Source of the DNA: Ferruginibacter sp. | GTDB taxonomy: Bacteria; Bacteroidota; Bacteroidia; Chitinophagales; Chitinophagaceae | NCBI GenBank assembly: GCA_014377385.1 | Contig: JACMPR010000195.1 | Span: 1-52,296 of the forward strand | Reading direction: 5' to 3' | Length of the DNA: 52,296 bases | Part shown: positions 41,960-50,542 of the stretch, in pieces | Numbering within the stretch: position 1 is the stretch's first letter | Layout: every line of letters starts with the position of its first letter | Position numbers and translations under genes: made by a program | Notes under the pieces: model-generated | What the model saw: only the letters and a program-made list of their open reading frames with translations | Databases searched by the model: none | Told to the model about the DNA's origin: nothing

Positions 41960-41967
41960 TATATTTG
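41960..41967 (+). promoter_or_regulatory. TATATTTG -7-like element upstream of the fatty acid hydroxylase gene
   Basis: Exact TAnnTTTG 16 nt before the ATG at 41984. Confidence 0.4.
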
Positions 41968-41977
41968 TGTAATCATT

Positions 41978-42676
41978 TTGCTTATGGAACTTGAAAAGAT
42001 ACATAACAAAGGTCAGGCTCAACTCTTTAAAAATCAGTACCTGGAATACCTTACCAAAACCCATCCACTTGTTATATGGGGGATGTATTTACCCGTTTTA
42101 GCATTATTACCATATTATTCTTCAAATACACTGAATTTTAGCGTCCTCTCAATTTTTTTACTTTTTATTGGAGGGATTTTTTTTTGGAGTTTAACCGAAT
42201 ACATCCTGCATCGTTTTGCATTTCATTACCAGCCGGAAAGTGAACGGGGGAAAAAATTTAATTATATTATTCATGGCAATCATCATCAATATCCAAGAGA
42301 TAAAGAAAGGCTGTTTATGCCGGCGGCCCCAAGCCTGATTATTGCTTTCACTTTGTTTTTACTAATGTTCTTCTTATTAGGTGAAACCGCATTTCCATTT
42401 TTCCCGGGCTTTGTTTTCGGTTACCTGCTGTATGGCAGTATGCACTACGCCATACACGCCTGGAATCCTCCCTTTAAATGGATGAAGGGTTTGTGGCGCA
42501 ATCATCACCTGCACCATTATAAAAATGACGATATGGGATTTGGCGTAAGCAGCACGCTGTGGGATCACGTTTTTGGCACCATGTTTAACTTAAAAAAGGA
42601 AAAAGAAGACAAGGATAAAGCCCATCAATTGATGTTTACCCGCAGCGACCGAAAGAAAGACGCCGTTGAACGTTAA
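41978..42676 (+). CDS. Sterol desaturase / fatty acid hydroxylase family membrane protein
   Basis: His clusters HRFAFHY, HGNHHQYP, HYAIH, RNHHLHHYKNDD. Confidence 0.93.
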   Translation: MLMELEKIHNKGQAQLFKNQYLEYLTKTHPLVIWGMYLPVLALLPYYSSNTLNFSVLSIFLLFIGGIFFWSLTEYILHRFAFHYQPESERGKKFNYIIHGNHHQYPRDKERLFMPAAPSLIIAFTLFLLMFFLLGETAFPFFPGFVFGYLLYGSMHYAIHAWNPPFKWMKGLWRNHHLHHYKNDDMGFGVSSTLWDHVFGTMFNLKKEKEDKDKAHQLMFTRSDRKKDAVER

Positions 42677-42679
42677 TGG

Positions 42680-43000
42680 CTACCAGCTTTCATCTTCATT
42701 AATACCATTATTATCCCGCCTATGCTCACGGCGGGATATTATTTTTTGTACCTGTCTTTCAATGATCAAGGTTGCGATCATCTCTCCTGCATCTGAGTTT
42801 ACATTGGCTTTAAGTAACGATTTTAATTTTGCTTCGCTTACATCTACCCGATACAGTATGTAAATCAAATCTTCAAAATTATTGATGATGAGTTGATTGA
42901 TATAAACTGCCAGCCGTGCATGCAGGCCTGGCATTTGCAGGGAGTTGATGTCATTGTCGTCAAATATGCTTTGGATAAGTAGACTGTCTTTTTGAGGCAT
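42680..43000 (-). CDS. Hypothetical protein, about 106 aa, convergent with the fatty acid hydroxylase gene
   Basis: Complete ORF with regular composition: MPQKDSLLIQSIFDDNDINSLQMPGLHARLAVYINQLI... Confidence 0.7.
   Translation of the reverse strand: MPQKDSLLIQSIFDDNDINSLQMPGLHARLAVYINQLIINNFEDLIYILYRVDVSEAKLKSLLKANVNSDAGEMIATLIIERQVQKIISRREHRRDNNGINEDESW
42711..42748 (+). terminator. Rho-independent terminator for the fatty acid hydroxylase transcript
   Basis: TATCCCGCC-TATGCTCAC-GGCGGGATA-TTATTTTTTG; lies inside the 3' coding end of the minus-strand gene. Confidence 0.75.
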
Positions 43001-43090
43001 TTGAATATTTTTGTTTGCTGTTGATGGATCTTCTTTGATGTAAGGGCGTTTATTATCACCGGTCGTTTGCTATCAATTCGTGTTCCCTCT

Positions 43091-43864
43091 TCAAAATCGC
43101 TCCAGAACTCCAAGTGCAAACAACGCAAAATCATACCTGGCCGGATCCGCTGCATCCATTTTTTTTAGCTCTAATGTAAGCGCTATCGCTGCCTCCCAAT
43201 CTGTTTGTTTCCGCTGCAATAATTTAAAATGCCGGGCAACCCGGGCAACATGTACGTCAAGCGGTATTACCAATTGGGACGGGGAAATATTTTTCCAAAT
43301 ACCAAAATCTACTTGACTTTCATCTTTCCGGACCATCCAGCGCAGGTACATACTTAACCTTTTACAACTGGCTTTTTTTGCAGGACATGCAATGTGTTTC
43401 ATGGTCCGCCGGGGAACATCTTCCAATGAAAAAAAATAATTATAAAAGCCATTAAGTGCGTTCCCGGTATCTGTATCATTCTTTTTCATTGAACCCGTAA
43501 AAGCTGTTTCCAAAGAATTATTTGTTTGATAATGCATTTTAAAAAATGCGATAAAATAGAGCAGGTCCGTGGTATTGAATGTGCGGTGTTTAAAAGAGAA
43601 TAATTTTTTAAGGTCTGCTGTAGAATGCTGAAGACAAAATTCGTGCGGTGAGTTGTCCATGAGTTGCATCAACTCTTTTGACTTGTTTATGATAGTCGTT
43701 CTGTTACCCCACGCAAATATTGCGGCGAAGAAGCCTGCGATTTCAATATCCTGTTGTTTTGTAAATAGATGTGGAATGCAAATGGGATCCGGGATAATGA
43801 AAGCAGGCCTGTTGTAGGCTTCTACTTTACTGTCCAAAAATTCCTTCAAGTTATTTACATGCAT
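43091..43864 (-). CDS. TIGR02757 family protein
   Basis: AYNRPAFIIPDPICIPHLFTKQQDIEIAGFFAAIFAWGNRTTIINKSKELM. Confidence 0.9.
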   Translation of the reverse strand: MHVNNLKEFLDSKVEAYNRPAFIIPDPICIPHLFTKQQDIEIAGFFAAIFAWGNRTTIINKSKELMQLMDNSPHEFCLQHSTADLKKLFSFKHRTFNTTDLLYFIAFFKMHYQTNNSLETAFTGSMKKNDTDTGNALNGFYNYFFSLEDVPRRTMKHIACPAKKASCKRLSMYLRWMVRKDESQVDFGIWKNISPSQLVIPLDVHVARVARHFKLLQRKQTDWEAAIALTLELKKMDAADPARYDFALFALGVLERF

Positions 43865-43870
43865 CGTATG

Positions 43871-43878
43871 CAAAAATA
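43871..43878 (-). promoter_or_regulatory. TATTTTTG -7-like element 6 nt before ATG
   Basis: Minus strand TATTTTTGCATACGATG. Confidence 0.45.
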
Positions 43879-44031
43879 CGCGAGCCGTTTGCAATAGGAG
43901 CTACCTTATTTGAGGCCTGAGTGAAAATAAAATTGAAGAGGCATTAAATATAAATGAGATTTTAACACCTGCAATAAAGAAAGAGGAACACTTTTAAAGT
44001 ACTTCTCCTAATATCATAAATGAAAATAAAA

Positions 44032-45198
44032 TTATCCAATAGCCTGGTTCAGATCTTCTATAAGATCATCCACATCTTCGATGCCTACACTTAATCTTAT
44101 GAGGCCATCCGTAAGGCCATTCTTGATTCTTTCTTCCCTTGGAATACTTGCATGGGTCATACTCGCGGGATGGTTGATCAGGGATTCTACCCCGCCAAGA
44201 CTTTCAGCAAGTGAAAATAATTTTGTGGATGACAAAACCTTTCTTGCGGCCTCAACGCTGTTGTCTTTTAATGTGAAACTCATCATTCCACCAAAGCCAC
44301 GCATTTGTATTTTAGCGATGTCGTAGTTGGGATGATCTGAAAATCCGCACCAGTAAACCCTTTCAACCTTTGGATGCTTGCGTAAGAAATGAGCGATCAA
44401 AAAACCGTTTTCACAATGTTGTTTCATGCGAACATGCAGCGTTTTGATACCACGCAGAACCAAAAAACAATCCATGGGACCCGGCACAGCGCCACAACTT
44501 TTTTGTATAAAATATAATTGATCCCTCACCGCCTGGTCATTTATGATTAACGCTCCCTGGATAACATCGCTGTGGCCACCAAGATATTTTGTGGAGGAAT
44601 GCATTACGATATCAGCGCCGAGGTTAAGCGGATTCTGAAGGTAGGGAGATGCAAAAGTATTGTCAACACAGAGCAACGCCCCGGCCTTTTTTGAAATGGC
44701 TGCCACCGCCGAAATATCTGTGATATTCATCAACGGGTTGGTGGGTGTTTCAATCCAGATGAGTTTTGTATTTGTAGTAATTACCGCTTCTATATTTTTT
44801 ATATTGGTTGTGTCAACATAGATGAATTTAATACCATACTTTTCAAATATTTTAGTAAACAACCTATAGGTACCACCGTACATATCATTTGCGGCTATCA
44901 CCTCATCACCGGGATTCAATAACTTAATAACTGCGTCTGTGGCTGCTACCCCGCTGCTAAAAGCAAGTCCGAAATTACCATTTTCAATAACAGCCAAAGC
45001 CGTTTCAAGTGCCGTACGTGTGGGGTTTTGGGAACGGGCATACTCATACCCCTGGTGTTGCCCCGGAGCTGACTGCACGAACGTGGAGGTCTGGTAAATG
45101 GGCGTCATAATCGCTCCCGTGCTTGGGTCAGGTTCAGCACCAGCATGTATAAATTTTGTCGCTAATTTTTTACCGGATAATTCGTCTTTGTTACTCAT
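44032..45198 (-). CDS. Trans-sulfuration PLP enzyme (cystathionine gamma-synthase/lyase family)
   Basis: ATKFIHAGAEPDPSTGAIMTPIYQTSTFVQ; MHSSTKYLGGHSDVIQGA (PLP Lys); SLGGVESLINHPASMTHASIP. Start set at MSNKDELSGKK (45198). Confidence 0.95.
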   Translation of the reverse strand: MSNKDELSGKKLATKFIHAGAEPDPSTGAIMTPIYQTSTFVQSAPGQHQGYEYARSQNPTRTALETALAVIENGNFGLAFSSGVAATDAVIKLLNPGDEVIAANDMYGGTYRLFTKIFEKYGIKFIYVDTTNIKNIEAVITTNTKLIWIETPTNPLMNITDISAVAAISKKAGALLCVDNTFASPYLQNPLNLGADIVMHSSTKYLGGHSDVIQGALIINDQAVRDQLYFIQKSCGAVPGPMDCFLVLRGIKTLHVRMKQHCENGFLIAHFLRKHPKVERVYWCGFSDHPNYDIAKIQMRGFGGMMSFTLKDNSVEAARKVLSSTKLFSLAESLGGVESLINHPASMTHASIPREERIKNGLTDGLIRLSVGIEDVDDLIEDLNQAIG

Positions 45199-45421
45199 TG
45201 TCTTTAAGTTAATGGGGGCAAAAATAACTATAATACTAATTAGTTTAATCAGTATTGCAACATGAGGTAAAGAAGTGCCGGGGAGAGCAGTTGTAAAGAA
45301 ATCAGAAAAAGTTTTATAAGTGTGGGGGTCAGACACCCGTCTTTCACCCGGCGCTTTTGTAGATACTGGCAAAAGGCGAAATTAAAATCCAATATCCGGT
45401 AAAAAGAATATCAGGCAATTT

Positions 45422-47284
45422 TCACTTATTTAATACCTGCGCTACACACAGGTACCGCCAATCAAAATTATCGGCATCATGCGCATGTAGGCTTTTTGCC
45501 TTCTTTTGCAGGGATTGTGGTTTTAAAATATCTGCTTTTACCAGTTTGTTTTTTGCTTCATGAATGTAGTCCTTCATTACCTGGTTTTCCATCCACTGTT
45601 TCTGTGGGGGTTCGTATCCAACTTTATCTGTGCGCCAAACTATATTCTGTGGTAATTTATCATCCATTAATTTACGCAATATGGATTTAGTGAAACCATT
45701 ATTTATTTTATATCCTGAGGGCAGTGAAAAAACAAATTGAACGAGTTCGGCATTTAAAAACGGAAGCCTTACTTCCCGGCCATGCGCCATCGAATTACGG
45801 TCGCTGTATCTTAACAATTCCTGCAAGCCATGTTGCATAGTTGAGAAATAAAGAATGTCATTTAATTTGGTAACAACAGGCTTGTGTATCCCTTCCCATT
45901 CCCGCCCCTTTAAACTTGATAAAAGACTTTTACTTACCTCTGCATGGTGAATAATACGGAGGTATTCTTTTTTTTCGAGCGCTATAGAAGCGTGAGAAGG
46001 CAGGAATGCTGCTATTATATTTTTTATATTCCATTTGAATTGAACGCTGTTCTTTTGGAGCAGTAATTTTTCCCTTTTTGATTCGGTAAATTTATAACGG
46101 CTGACCATTTCCTGCAGGTACCAGTGCACGTATTTATGATATCCTGCCAATATTTCGTCGGCACCCTGACCATCGAGCAATACTTTGATATTATGTGTTT
46201 TTGCCAATTCAAAAACCTTGTATTGTGCGTAAATACTGGAAGAAGGAAACGGTTCCTCCTGGTGCCAGGCAAGTTTTTCAAAATCATCTATCAATTGAAT
46301 AGCAGAGGGAATGGTAGTAAAACTTTCCAGGTTGAAACGGTTCGAGACCTGCTCGATATATTTGGATTCATCATTTTTAAATCCTGGAAAAACAGCTGAG
46401 AATGTTTTATACTGGTTGGAAGCATTGCGTAACTGCTGTTGCAAATAATAAACGATACTGGAGCTATCTAATCCTCCGCTAAGACTTGCGCCGACCGGCA
46501 CATCGCTTCTCAAACGCCTGAAAACCGAGGTAGAAAATAATTTATCAAATTTTTCAATGGCTTCCTCTTCACTAATTTTTATCTGTACCTGTTTATCAAT
46601 GTTCCAGTAGCACTCTATCTTCAACACACAATTCGCTGCATTGAATTTCAGAAAATGGGACGGGGGCAGGGAGTAAATATCACTAAAAAATGTTTGGGCT
46701 TTATCAGCCGGGTTCTGCACATATCCCAGCGCAATGTAATTTAGGAGCATTTTACTTTCCGTTTGCTTCTTCACACCAGCTGCCCACAATGCCTTCATCT
46801 CACTACCGAAAATAAAAAGATCTTTTTCTGTATAATAATAAAATGGTTTTTCGCCGAAGCGGTCCCTTGCTGCAAACAAAGTCTGTTCTACCTCATCCCA
46901 TATTGCAAAAGAAAACATACCATCAAAGTACTGAAGACATTTTTCTTTGTAGCAATCATAGGCTGCCAGTATAACTTCTGTATCGCTGTTGGACACAAAA
47001 TGGTAACCGCTCTTTTTTAGGTCTTTTCTTAACTCTATATAATTGTAAATCTCTCCATTGTAAACAATGCTGTAGCGCTGCGCATAATGCATTGGCTGGC
47101 TTCCTGCCGGAGTGAGGTCTATAATGGATAGTCGCCTGTGTGCAAGGCCGACGTTATTTTTTTTATTCATCCAAAAGCCTTCTCCATCCGGGCCACGGTG
47201 TATCAGGGAGTTGGCCATACTTTTGAGTACGGGCAAATTTATAAAAAACTGGTTGGAAGATACTATACCGGCAATGCCACACAT
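45422..47284 (-). CDS. asnB: Asparagine synthase (glutamine-hydrolyzing)
   Basis: MCGIAGIVSS, RGPDGEGFW, LAHRRLSIIDL, GASLSGGLDSSSIVYYL. Confidence 0.96.
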   Translation of the reverse strand: MCGIAGIVSSNQFFINLPVLKSMANSLIHRGPDGEGFWMNKKNNVGLAHRRLSIIDLTPAGSQPMHYAQRYSIVYNGEIYNYIELRKDLKKSGYHFVSNSDTEVILAAYDCYKEKCLQYFDGMFSFAIWDEVEQTLFAARDRFGEKPFYYYTEKDLFIFGSEMKALWAAGVKKQTESKMLLNYIALGYVQNPADKAQTFFSDIYSLPPSHFLKFNAANCVLKIECYWNIDKQVQIKISEEEAIEKFDKLFSTSVFRRLRSDVPVGASLSGGLDSSSIVYYLQQQLRNASNQYKTFSAVFPGFKNDESKYIEQVSNRFNLESFTTIPSAIQLIDDFEKLAWHQEEPFPSSSIYAQYKVFELAKTHNIKVLLDGQGADEILAGYHKYVHWYLQEMVSRYKFTESKREKLLLQKNSVQFKWNIKNIIAAFLPSHASIALEKKEYLRIIHHAEVSKSLLSSLKGREWEGIHKPVVTKLNDILYFSTMQHGLQELLRYSDRNSMAHGREVRLPFLNAELVQFVFSLPSGYKINNGFTKSILRKLMDDKLPQNIVWRTDKVGYEPPQKQWMENQVMKDYIHEAKNKLVKADILKPQSLQKKAKSLHAHDADNFDWRYLCVAQVLNK

Positions 47285-47333
47285 ATTGTAAATATCAGGC
47301 TTCCGAAACCCAAAGCCAAAAATCTTTTTAAAA

Positions 47334-48026
47334 TCAAAGATTAGTTTTAATTGGCAGAATGGCTTTCACATTATCCCAGGCCATGATAAGGTTAGCGCCA
47401 TTGTCAGCAGGTTCAAATACCATTGTAAAATCCTCTAACGAGGGCGATTGCAGACTTGTCGGCACATCAATATTAAAAATATCTTTTGTTTTGTCCATGT
47501 GCAAACCCCAGGTAAATAAATTAGTATTAAGTATGATTGACCATTTTTCCGGATAGGGAATACAATAGATTACGTAACGCCCTTTTATAATTTTTTTATT
47601 ATTGATCATTACGTCTTTAAAAAACTCAATCTCGCTAGATTCGTTGGCGCCAAGTCGCCATTCTTTGCCATACTGGCAAAGTGTTCTTGGAGAAGAACCA
47701 AATATTACCCTGCCTTTTTTTTGAGGACGACTATAAATAACTCTCGCCAGCAACCCACCGCTATCAGTTGTTCCATTCATTTTTAATACCGGGTAATCCT
47801 GTGGAAAATAACCTATATCCATAGGTGACTGATCATTTGTTGTATATGGATTTGCATATTCCTTTTTTTGTAAGGTATCTATCGAGCCGGACAATTTTCC
47901 GGTTTCGCTGCCTGAATTACAGGAGGTGAACAATCCAAACAAAAGCGGTAGCAGAAGAAAGGGCAGAGGAAGCCTTATCCCTTGTAACTGCCTTCCTTCA
48001 TCATGATACTCAGCAATTTTTATCAT
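47334..48026 (-). CDS. DUF2911 lipoprotein
   Basis: Lipobox LLFGLFTSCNSG; LLARVIYSRPQKKGRVIFG...YGKEWRLGANESSEIEFFKDV. Confidence 0.88.
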   Translation of the reverse strand: MIKIAEYHDEGRQLQGIRLPLPFLLLPLLFGLFTSCNSGSETGKLSGSIDTLQKKEYANPYTTNDQSPMDIGYFPQDYPVLKMNGTTDSGGLLARVIYSRPQKKGRVIFGSSPRTLCQYGKEWRLGANESSEIEFFKDVMINNKKIIKGRYVIYCIPYPEKWSIILNTNLFTWGLHMDKTKDIFNIDVPTSLQSPSLEDFTMVFEPADNGANLIMAWDNVKAILPIKTNL

Positions 48027-48054
48027 AATTTATTCATTAAAAAAAGAAATGATT

Positions 48055-48617
48055 TTATAAAGTAATTGGTATCAAAGCTTTGACGTTGTTCCGGTAAAAC
48101 TGAAGTTCGTACCCTTTTCCTGGCTTATCAAATATTATTGAGAATGATTCTGAAATAGTTGGAAGTTCTTCTATCACAGCATTCATTCGTGCCACGTCTT
48201 TGGTATTATCATATTTAAATGAACCCCAGGTATCCGTCTCTTTATTCAGGATCAGCATCCACTGGTTATCGTTAAAAAAGGCATATAAAGTGTGGCGGCC
48301 TTTTTAATCTTTGTTTCTCCCATTTTTACTTTTTGGTAAAATTCAATTTCGGTTGCTTCATTATCACCGAGACGACAAACTTTCCCATATTCAATAATAT
48401 TACCGAATATAACCCGGGCATTTACCTGGGGACGGCTGTATATTATTCTTGCAAGCAAGCGCTCGGAGAACTTATCCTGAATTTTTAAGAGCGGGTAATT
48501 ACGCGGGTAGTAACCCGCATCCATAGGCGACCGGTTTGTTGCGGGAGGAGTTGCCTGCGCCGAACCGTTTGTTACAATAAAAAAGCACAGCGTAAAAACA
48601 ACAACTATCTTTTTCAT
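48055..48617 (-). pseudogene. DUF2911 protein interrupted by a 1-nt frameshift (or sequencing error)
   Basis: ORFs 48252..48617 and 48055..48258 are the N- and C-terminal parts; adding one T to the run at 48301-48305 (an A on the coding strand) gives ...KIKKGRHTLYAFFNDNQWMLILNKETDTWGSF... Confidence 0.88.
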
Positions 48618-48641
48618 TTCAATTATTTCTTCAAAGATATA

Positions 48642-49240
48642 TCAATCAATATTTTCCCATGCTTTCAATGTACAGGCGGTATATGCTTTCAACTCAGGGA
48701 AAAAATCATTGTAGAATGGCCGCATCATCGCAATATTATCTTGAAAGATTGTAAAAGCAGTGTCAGCTTCATGTATAAATGTCGATCGTCCTACCATGCC
48801 GGCAAAGCTCTTTTGAATGCTCCATTCAAACTGGTAATTATTTAGTCAATTGTATTGTTTCATGTAAACAAATGCATGTAGAAATGCATCCGGTAAAATT
48901 TAGGGATGGGTTTCAAGTTGTGTATATGTGCGGCTGCTAAGCGATGATAGTACGCCAGCATCTGAAAATTCATTTTTATCATTTGCCAAAAAGTAGTCGC
49001 AAGCAATATCAGTGAATGCACATGCATATAGTGCCTCACAGACCGGAATGGTTGTTTCATTTCTTAGGTAGCAGGGTGCGTATCTGTTAAATTATCAATT
49101 GCTTGATGAAGTTTTATACCCTTCTAAACAATCCTGTCATATCCGTACAGCTTTTCCCCTTTTACAAAATCACTGATCATATTCCCGGCAAGAATTAGCG
49201 GCCGGTCAAATGACAAATATGCGTGTGCCAGGTAGTTTAC
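48642..49240 (-). pseudogene. Decayed acyl-carrier-protein phosphodiesterase (AcpH, DUF479)
   Basis: Minus-strand pieces: NYLAHAYLSFDRPLILAGNMISDFVKGEKLYGYDRIV*KGIKLHQAIDNLTDTHPAT*EMKQPFRSV / CEALYACAFTDIACDYFLANDKNEFSDAGVLSSLSSRTYTQLETHP / ILPDAFLHAFVYMKQYN*LNNYQFEWSIQKSFAGMVGRSTFIHEADTAFTIFQDN...AWENID*. Confidence 0.88.
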
Positions 49241-49378
49241 ACTTAAAAGATAATGGTGATTCCACAAAATAAAAATTGAGAAAGTTTAATATTTTACAGT
49301 CTATATTGTTAAGGGAACAATGGCCCATCCTACTTCCGGATGCATGCCCTGTTTCTGCTTTCACTTTAAAAAAATAAT

Positions 49379-49711
49379 ATGAACTGGATAATGCTTGTAA
49401 TCGCCGGCCTTTTTGAAACAGGCTTTGCGAGCTGCCTGGGAAAGGCTAAGGACTCAACCGGCCATACACAAACACTATGGATGGCCGGGTTTTTCATTTG
49501 CCTCTCAATAAGCATGTACCTCTTATACAGGGCTTCACAGTCGTTGCCGATTGGTACGGCTTACGCGGTGTGGACAGGAATTGGCGCTGTAGGAACGGTG
49601 CTGGTTGGCATTTTATTTTTTAAAGAACCTGTAAGCTTCTGGAGGCTTTTTTTTATTTCTACACTTGTGTTTTCGTTGATTGGATTAAAGTTGGTTTCTA
49701 CAGTACATTAG
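49379..49711 (+). CDS. Small multidrug resistance family transporter, SugE/Gdx-like
   Basis: MNWIMLVIAGLFETGFASCLGKAKDSTG; LPIGTAYAVWTGIGAVGTVLVGILFFKEP. Confidence 0.93.
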   Translation: MNWIMLVIAGLFETGFASCLGKAKDSTGHTQTLWMAGFFICLSISMYLLYRASQSLPIGTAYAVWTGIGAVGTVLVGILFFKEPVSFWRLFFISTLVFSLIGLKLVSTVH

Positions 49712-49995
49712 GGCAACCGAAATTATATTTATTTCGTGTTGGTTTGTGTAACAGGCAGGTATGGCTGGTAATAATTTATTGTACTGTCTTAAAATTCTCT
49801 TTGCCTCGCCTGTCATAACACAAATACTGACTTTCAGAATTCCAAATTACTGAGAAACAAATTCCACACTCAAAGAAAAAAAAGCCGTTATCTCTACGTA
49901 TTTGCCTTAATCAGGGGCTAAATATGCTGTCTAATTGCCGAAAAAAGGACTTCCAGGATTAAAGTTGTCCTCTGGTTCTTGGCAGGTTTTGTGTA

Positions 49996-50505
49996 ATGAT
50001 TATAAAAAATTATATGAACAACATTATATACCTGGTTGTTGAGGGCGAGGAAAGTTTCGCATGGATTACCGAAGTTTCAAACCGAAACCACAATATGTTC
50101 AAGGTTATATTCAGAAATGGCTACGAGAATATTTTTTTTACAGATGTGGAAACGGGTAAATGGGTGGAAGAAGATATGGGCTTTACCCAACTTGCCCGGG
50201 ACATCGGCGGGCAAATTAAGAATTTTGTTAGAAACCCCATTCATGTTCCAAAATTACTTACCTGGCACAAACAGGCAAATGATAACGATGTGCTTTATTT
50301 TGGCTTCTTTAACTTCATGAAGGATAAGTATAAAATGTATGAGATTTATAACTCAAGCAGAAGGTACATGTACACGCTTGTGGAGATGGATAATGAAGAG
50401 TGGCAGATTATGGGTAATAATACCGCTTCGTTAAAAAATGTGGATCCATTGTTCATAGAGCAGGTAATTCAAATACTCCCCCTGTATTGGTTGAATGCAA
50501 GGTAA
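49996..50505 (+). CDS. Hypothetical protein (no family recognised)
   Basis: Complete 169-aa ORF, likely true start MNNIIYLVVEGEESF at 50014. Confidence 0.7.
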   Translation: MIIKNYMNNIIYLVVEGEESFAWITEVSNRNHNMFKVIFRNGYENIFFTDVETGKWVEEDMGFTQLARDIGGQIKNFVRNPIHVPKLLTWHKQANDNDVLYFGFFNFMKDKYKMYEIYNSSRRYMYTLVEMDNEEWQIMGNNTASLKNVDPLFIEQVIQILPLYWLNAR

Positions 50506-50542
50506 ATTCTGTTACCCGACTCTTATTGCAACATCAATCGCA

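Noticed and set aside
45199-45372. N-terminal extension of the trans-sulfuration enzyme
   Set aside because: It covers a REP-like motif and a promoter-like TATTTTTG (45219-45226); the family begins near MSNKDELSGKKLATKFIHAG.
48860-49060. 66-aa minus-strand ORF in the track
   Set aside because: It mixes a correct-frame AcpH piece (MKQPFRSV) with out-of-frame sequence; the homologous reading shifts frame, so it is not a real gene.
49130-49378. Possible guanidine riboswitch upstream of the SugE/Gdx-like gene
   Set aside because: I saw no paired ACGR-loop hairpins or ykkC-like core; most of this stretch is explained by the acpH pseudogene. A covariance-model search would settle it.
49740-49820. 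Imperfect inverted sequence GTGTAACAGGCAGG ... CGCCTGTCATAACAC
   Set aside because: Arms are mismatched with a ~50-nt spacer and no target duplication or encoded protein; too weak to call a mobile-element end.
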